DNA of 64,000 nt from the NCBI RefSeq assembly GCF_030066995.1, contig NZ_JASJAP010000005.1, forward strand, positions 394,971 to 458,970, given 5' to 3'. Under the pieces are notes generated by a model. The model saw only the letters and a list, made by a program, of their open reading frames with translations. It searched no databases and was not told the DNA's origin. Source of the DNA: Erythrobacter sp. (GTDB lineage: Bacteria; Pseudomonadota; Alphaproteobacteria; Sphingomonadales; Sphingomonadaceae). Every line of letters begins with the position of its first letter. Position 1 is the stretch's first letter. This document shows, in pieces, positions 62,271 through 64,000 of the stretch. Made by a program: the position numbers and the translations under genes.

Positions 62271-63410
62271 ATGGAGCTAACCAGCATCGACAGCGCGATC
62301 GGACACCGCAGGAAAGACGCGCGTGTCCTGTTCGTGCTTCCGTCCCTGGGGGCCGGGGGCAGCGAGCGCGTTGTCACCACCCTGGCCAATCATATGGCGA
62401 AACAGGGCCGGCAGGTCGGTATCGCGAACTTTGACGGTCCGGCCGACAACCCGTTCTACCCGCTCGCGCCCGAAGTCGCGCTCTATCGTCTCGACCTGCC
62501 CGCTTCCAGGGGCGGCTTGCTTGACCAGCTGGGCCAGACCGCACGGCGCATCCAGGCGCTAAAACGCGTGTATCGCGACTTTCAGCCCGACGCCGTGATC
62601 AGCTTTCTGACCAAAGCCAACATCATGGCGCTCTTGGCGGCGGGTCGAAAAGGCCCCCCGGTCATCATCTCGGAACGCAACAATCCGACGCTGCAAAGCT
62701 TCAACGCCCTGTGGCGCGCGGCGCGAGCCTACACCTATCCAAAAGCGTTTTCGTTCGTAACGATGACAAGGGGCGCAGCGGAGTATTATCCCGAGCGCCA
62801 ACGCCCGCGCACCCGGATTATCCCCAATCCGGTCAACCTTCCTGAAGACTGGCAGGACCGGCGCGAAGGCAACACCATCACCGCAGTCGGACGGCTGACC
62901 GACCAGAAGCAGTTTCATCTGCTGATAGAGGCCTTTGCGCGGATCGCCGAGGCCTTTGCGGACTGGAACCTGGTCATCTGGGGCGAAGGGGAACGTCGCG
63001 CCGACCTCGAAAAGCAGCGGGCGCGGCTCGGTCTTGACGATCGCATAGCCCTGCCCGGCCTGACCGAACGCCCTGGACAATGGGTCGAGACCGCCGATGT
63101 GTTCGCGCTTTCGTCGGCTTACGAAGGATGGCCCAACGTGATTGTCGAGGCCATGGCCGCCCGGCTGCCCGTCGTCTCTTTCGATTGCGAGCATGGGGTC
63201 GCCGACATGATAGAGGACGGTGTCTCGGGCTGTCTGGTCCCGCAAGGCAATGTGTCCGCTCTCGCCGACGCCTTGGCGAGCGTGCTTGGCGACCCCACGC
63301 TTCGGCACAGGCTCGCCGACGGGGCGTTGGAGGCGTCAGCGCGCTACGACACCGACACCATCGCCAACCAGTGGATCGAGATCGTCGACGAAGCGCTCGC
63401 CGCGCGATAG
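62271..63410 (+). CDS. Glycosyltransferase family 4 protein
   Basis: 379 residues from ATG 62271; an in-frame TTG at 62175 would add 32 residues read through the tandem repeat. GT-B fold: N-terminal LFVLPSLGAGGSERVV (donor-side Gly loop), VISERNNP, TAVGRLTDQKQFHLLIEAF and the donor motif YEGWPNVIVEAMAARLPVVSF (key E-x7-E). It transfers a sugar from a nucleotide donor in surface-polysaccharide synthesis. Divergent from the sulfotransferase/pyruvyltransferase genes, so the three probably serve the same product. Confidence 0.92.
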   Translation: MELTSIDSAIGHRRKDARVLFVLPSLGAGGSERVVTTLANHMAKQGRQVGIANFDGPADNPFYPLAPEVALYRLDLPASRGGLLDQLGQTARRIQALKRVYRDFQPDAVISFLTKANIMALLAAGRKGPPVIISERNNPTLQSFNALWRAARAYTYPKAFSFVTMTRGAAEYYPERQRPRTRIIPNPVNLPEDWQDRREGNTITAVGRLTDQKQFHLLIEAFARIAEAFADWNLVIWGEGERRADLEKQRARLGLDDRIALPGLTERPGQWVETADVFALSSAYEGWPNVIVEAMAARLPVVSFDCEHGVADMIEDGVSGCLVPQGNVSALADALASVLGDPTLRHRLADGALEASARYDTDTIANQWIEIVDEALAAR

Positions 63411-63790
63411 CAACGCCCGCAAGGCTACATCGACGGGTCGATCCCAACGGAGCTTTCCGGGCTCGGGAGCCTGCGATCCTTCGGTCAGGCCGACGCGAAC
63501 CGGCGAGTGGCGCGCCCAGGTCGAGCGAGTGCGCACTTTGCGACACTCCGGCCGAGTGGAACGACAATCCCACGCTCTCAGACCGGAATGGAAGCGACTG
63601 GCCCCAGCCAAGGAGGGGTGGCGTTGCGTGCGCGCTGAACTCGGCGCTCTGGTTTTCCTGTAGAGCTGTGGTGCAACGTGTTGGATTTCCACGGCCTGCG
63701 AACTTAGTCATTGAATTGTCGTGATTTCCCACTTGCGTTTCGGGCAATGCAGTGCATGCTCCTTGGCGCACGGCTGACATGGGAGGGGTC
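63411..63790. other. 380-bp stretch without a supported gene
   Basis: Lies between the glycosyltransferase stop and a lipoprotein start. Frames in this stretch are short or extend only as shadows of the glycosyltransferase. No clear terminator hairpin was seen. The end (63700-63790) is less GC-rich and should hold the promoter of the next gene. Confidence 0.4.
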
Positions 63791-64000
63791 ATGGTTTGCC
63801 GAAACAACGATAGGGTCGTTGTCCGAACAGCGTGGCTGTTTGCGATGCTGCTTGGCCTTGGTGCCCTGTCCGGCTGCACCGGAGCCGACGATCCGACACC
63901 CGATTATCGCTATCGCCTGAGGGTCGAGGTCGAGACGCCCGAGGGGCTCAAGACCGGCTCCAGCGTGATCGCGGTTGAACAGAGGCTGGGCCGTTCGGGC
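63791..64000 (+). CDS. Partial lipoprotein (3' end beyond the window)
   Basis: Seventy codons are open to the last base. ATG 63791 is preceded by GGGAGGGG. The signal peptide WLFAMLLGLGALSGC has lipobox LSGC (Cys29). The mature start TGADDPTPDYRYRLRVEVETPEGL is followed by GSSVIAVEQ, a pattern seen in small sphingomonad lipoproteins of unknown function. The rest is not visible. Confidence 0.75.
   Translation, partial: MVCRNNDRVVVRTAWLFAMLLGLGALSGCTGADDPTPDYRYRLRVEVETPEGLKTGSSVIAVEQRLGRSG

Overview
The window is high-GC, gene-dense chromosomal DNA. It looks like an alphaproteobacterium of the Sphingomonadales, most likely Erythrobacteraceae-like. I infer this from MipZ next to a membrane J-domain protein, the petABC order, the fused CysNC, a TonB operon with several ExbD copies, the rpe/heparinase-like/purH run, and the many exported proteins of sphingomonad style. 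No 16S or other marker is present, so the species cannot be named. I see no phage, insertion sequence, CRISPR array or rRNA. There are two tRNAs (Gly-TCC, Leu-TAA).

Layout. 1-3.3 kb: two tandem paralogous exported proteins, homoserine dehydrogenase and an exported protein. 3.7-7.0 kb: tonB, exbB and three exbD genes, with hairpins between cistrons. 7-14 kb (minus strand): an Lhr-type helicase, a DUF2059 protein, a J-like pair, phosphomannomutase, a membrane J-protein and MipZ. 14-19 kb (plus strand): panC, tRNA-Gly and cysD-cysNC-cysQ for sulfate activation and PAP recycling. 19-28.7 kb (minus strand): an OmpA-like lipoprotein, a Na+/H+-type antiporter, apt, the cytochrome bc1 operon, pgeF and pepN. 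28.8-37.5 kb: an epimerase-like protein, an EamA transporter, threonine aldolase, GNAT, two PH-domain proteins, and an acyl-CoA dehydrogenase divergent from two SDR genes. 37.5-44.8 kb: tRNA-Leu, a Kef-type antiporter, ihfB, a GntR regulator, a POT peptide transporter, an HxlR regulator divergent from a nonsense-interrupted thioesterase, NnrU and an enoyl-CoA hydratase-family protein. 44.9-54 kb: MlaA, dxs, a Zur-like regulator, msrA, a small membrane protein, purH, a heparinase II/III-like protein and rpe. 54-57 kb: a DUF2141 protein, then a diacylglycerol-kinase-family gene coupled to a gene resembling mitochondrial Tam41. 57-64 kb: an M20 amidohydrolase, a LacI regulator, and a surface-polysaccharide group (pyruvyltransferase family, sulfotransferase, glycosyltransferase 4), ending in a truncated lipoprotein gene.

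How the genes may work together. CysDNC makes PAPS, the sulfotransferase near 61 kb would use it, and CysQ would hydrolyse the PAP product, so the window may hold both ends of a polysaccharide sulfation route (inference). DgkA/YegS-type lipid kinase plus Tam41-like nucleotidyltransferase would be two successive steps, lipid to phosphatidate to CDP-diacylglycerol. This pair is the most unusual content I found. Other points worth a second look are the in-frame TGA in the thioesterase, the duplicated palindromic operator beside HxlR, the triple exbD operon, and a 16-bp tandem repeat directly at a glycosyltransferase start codon.
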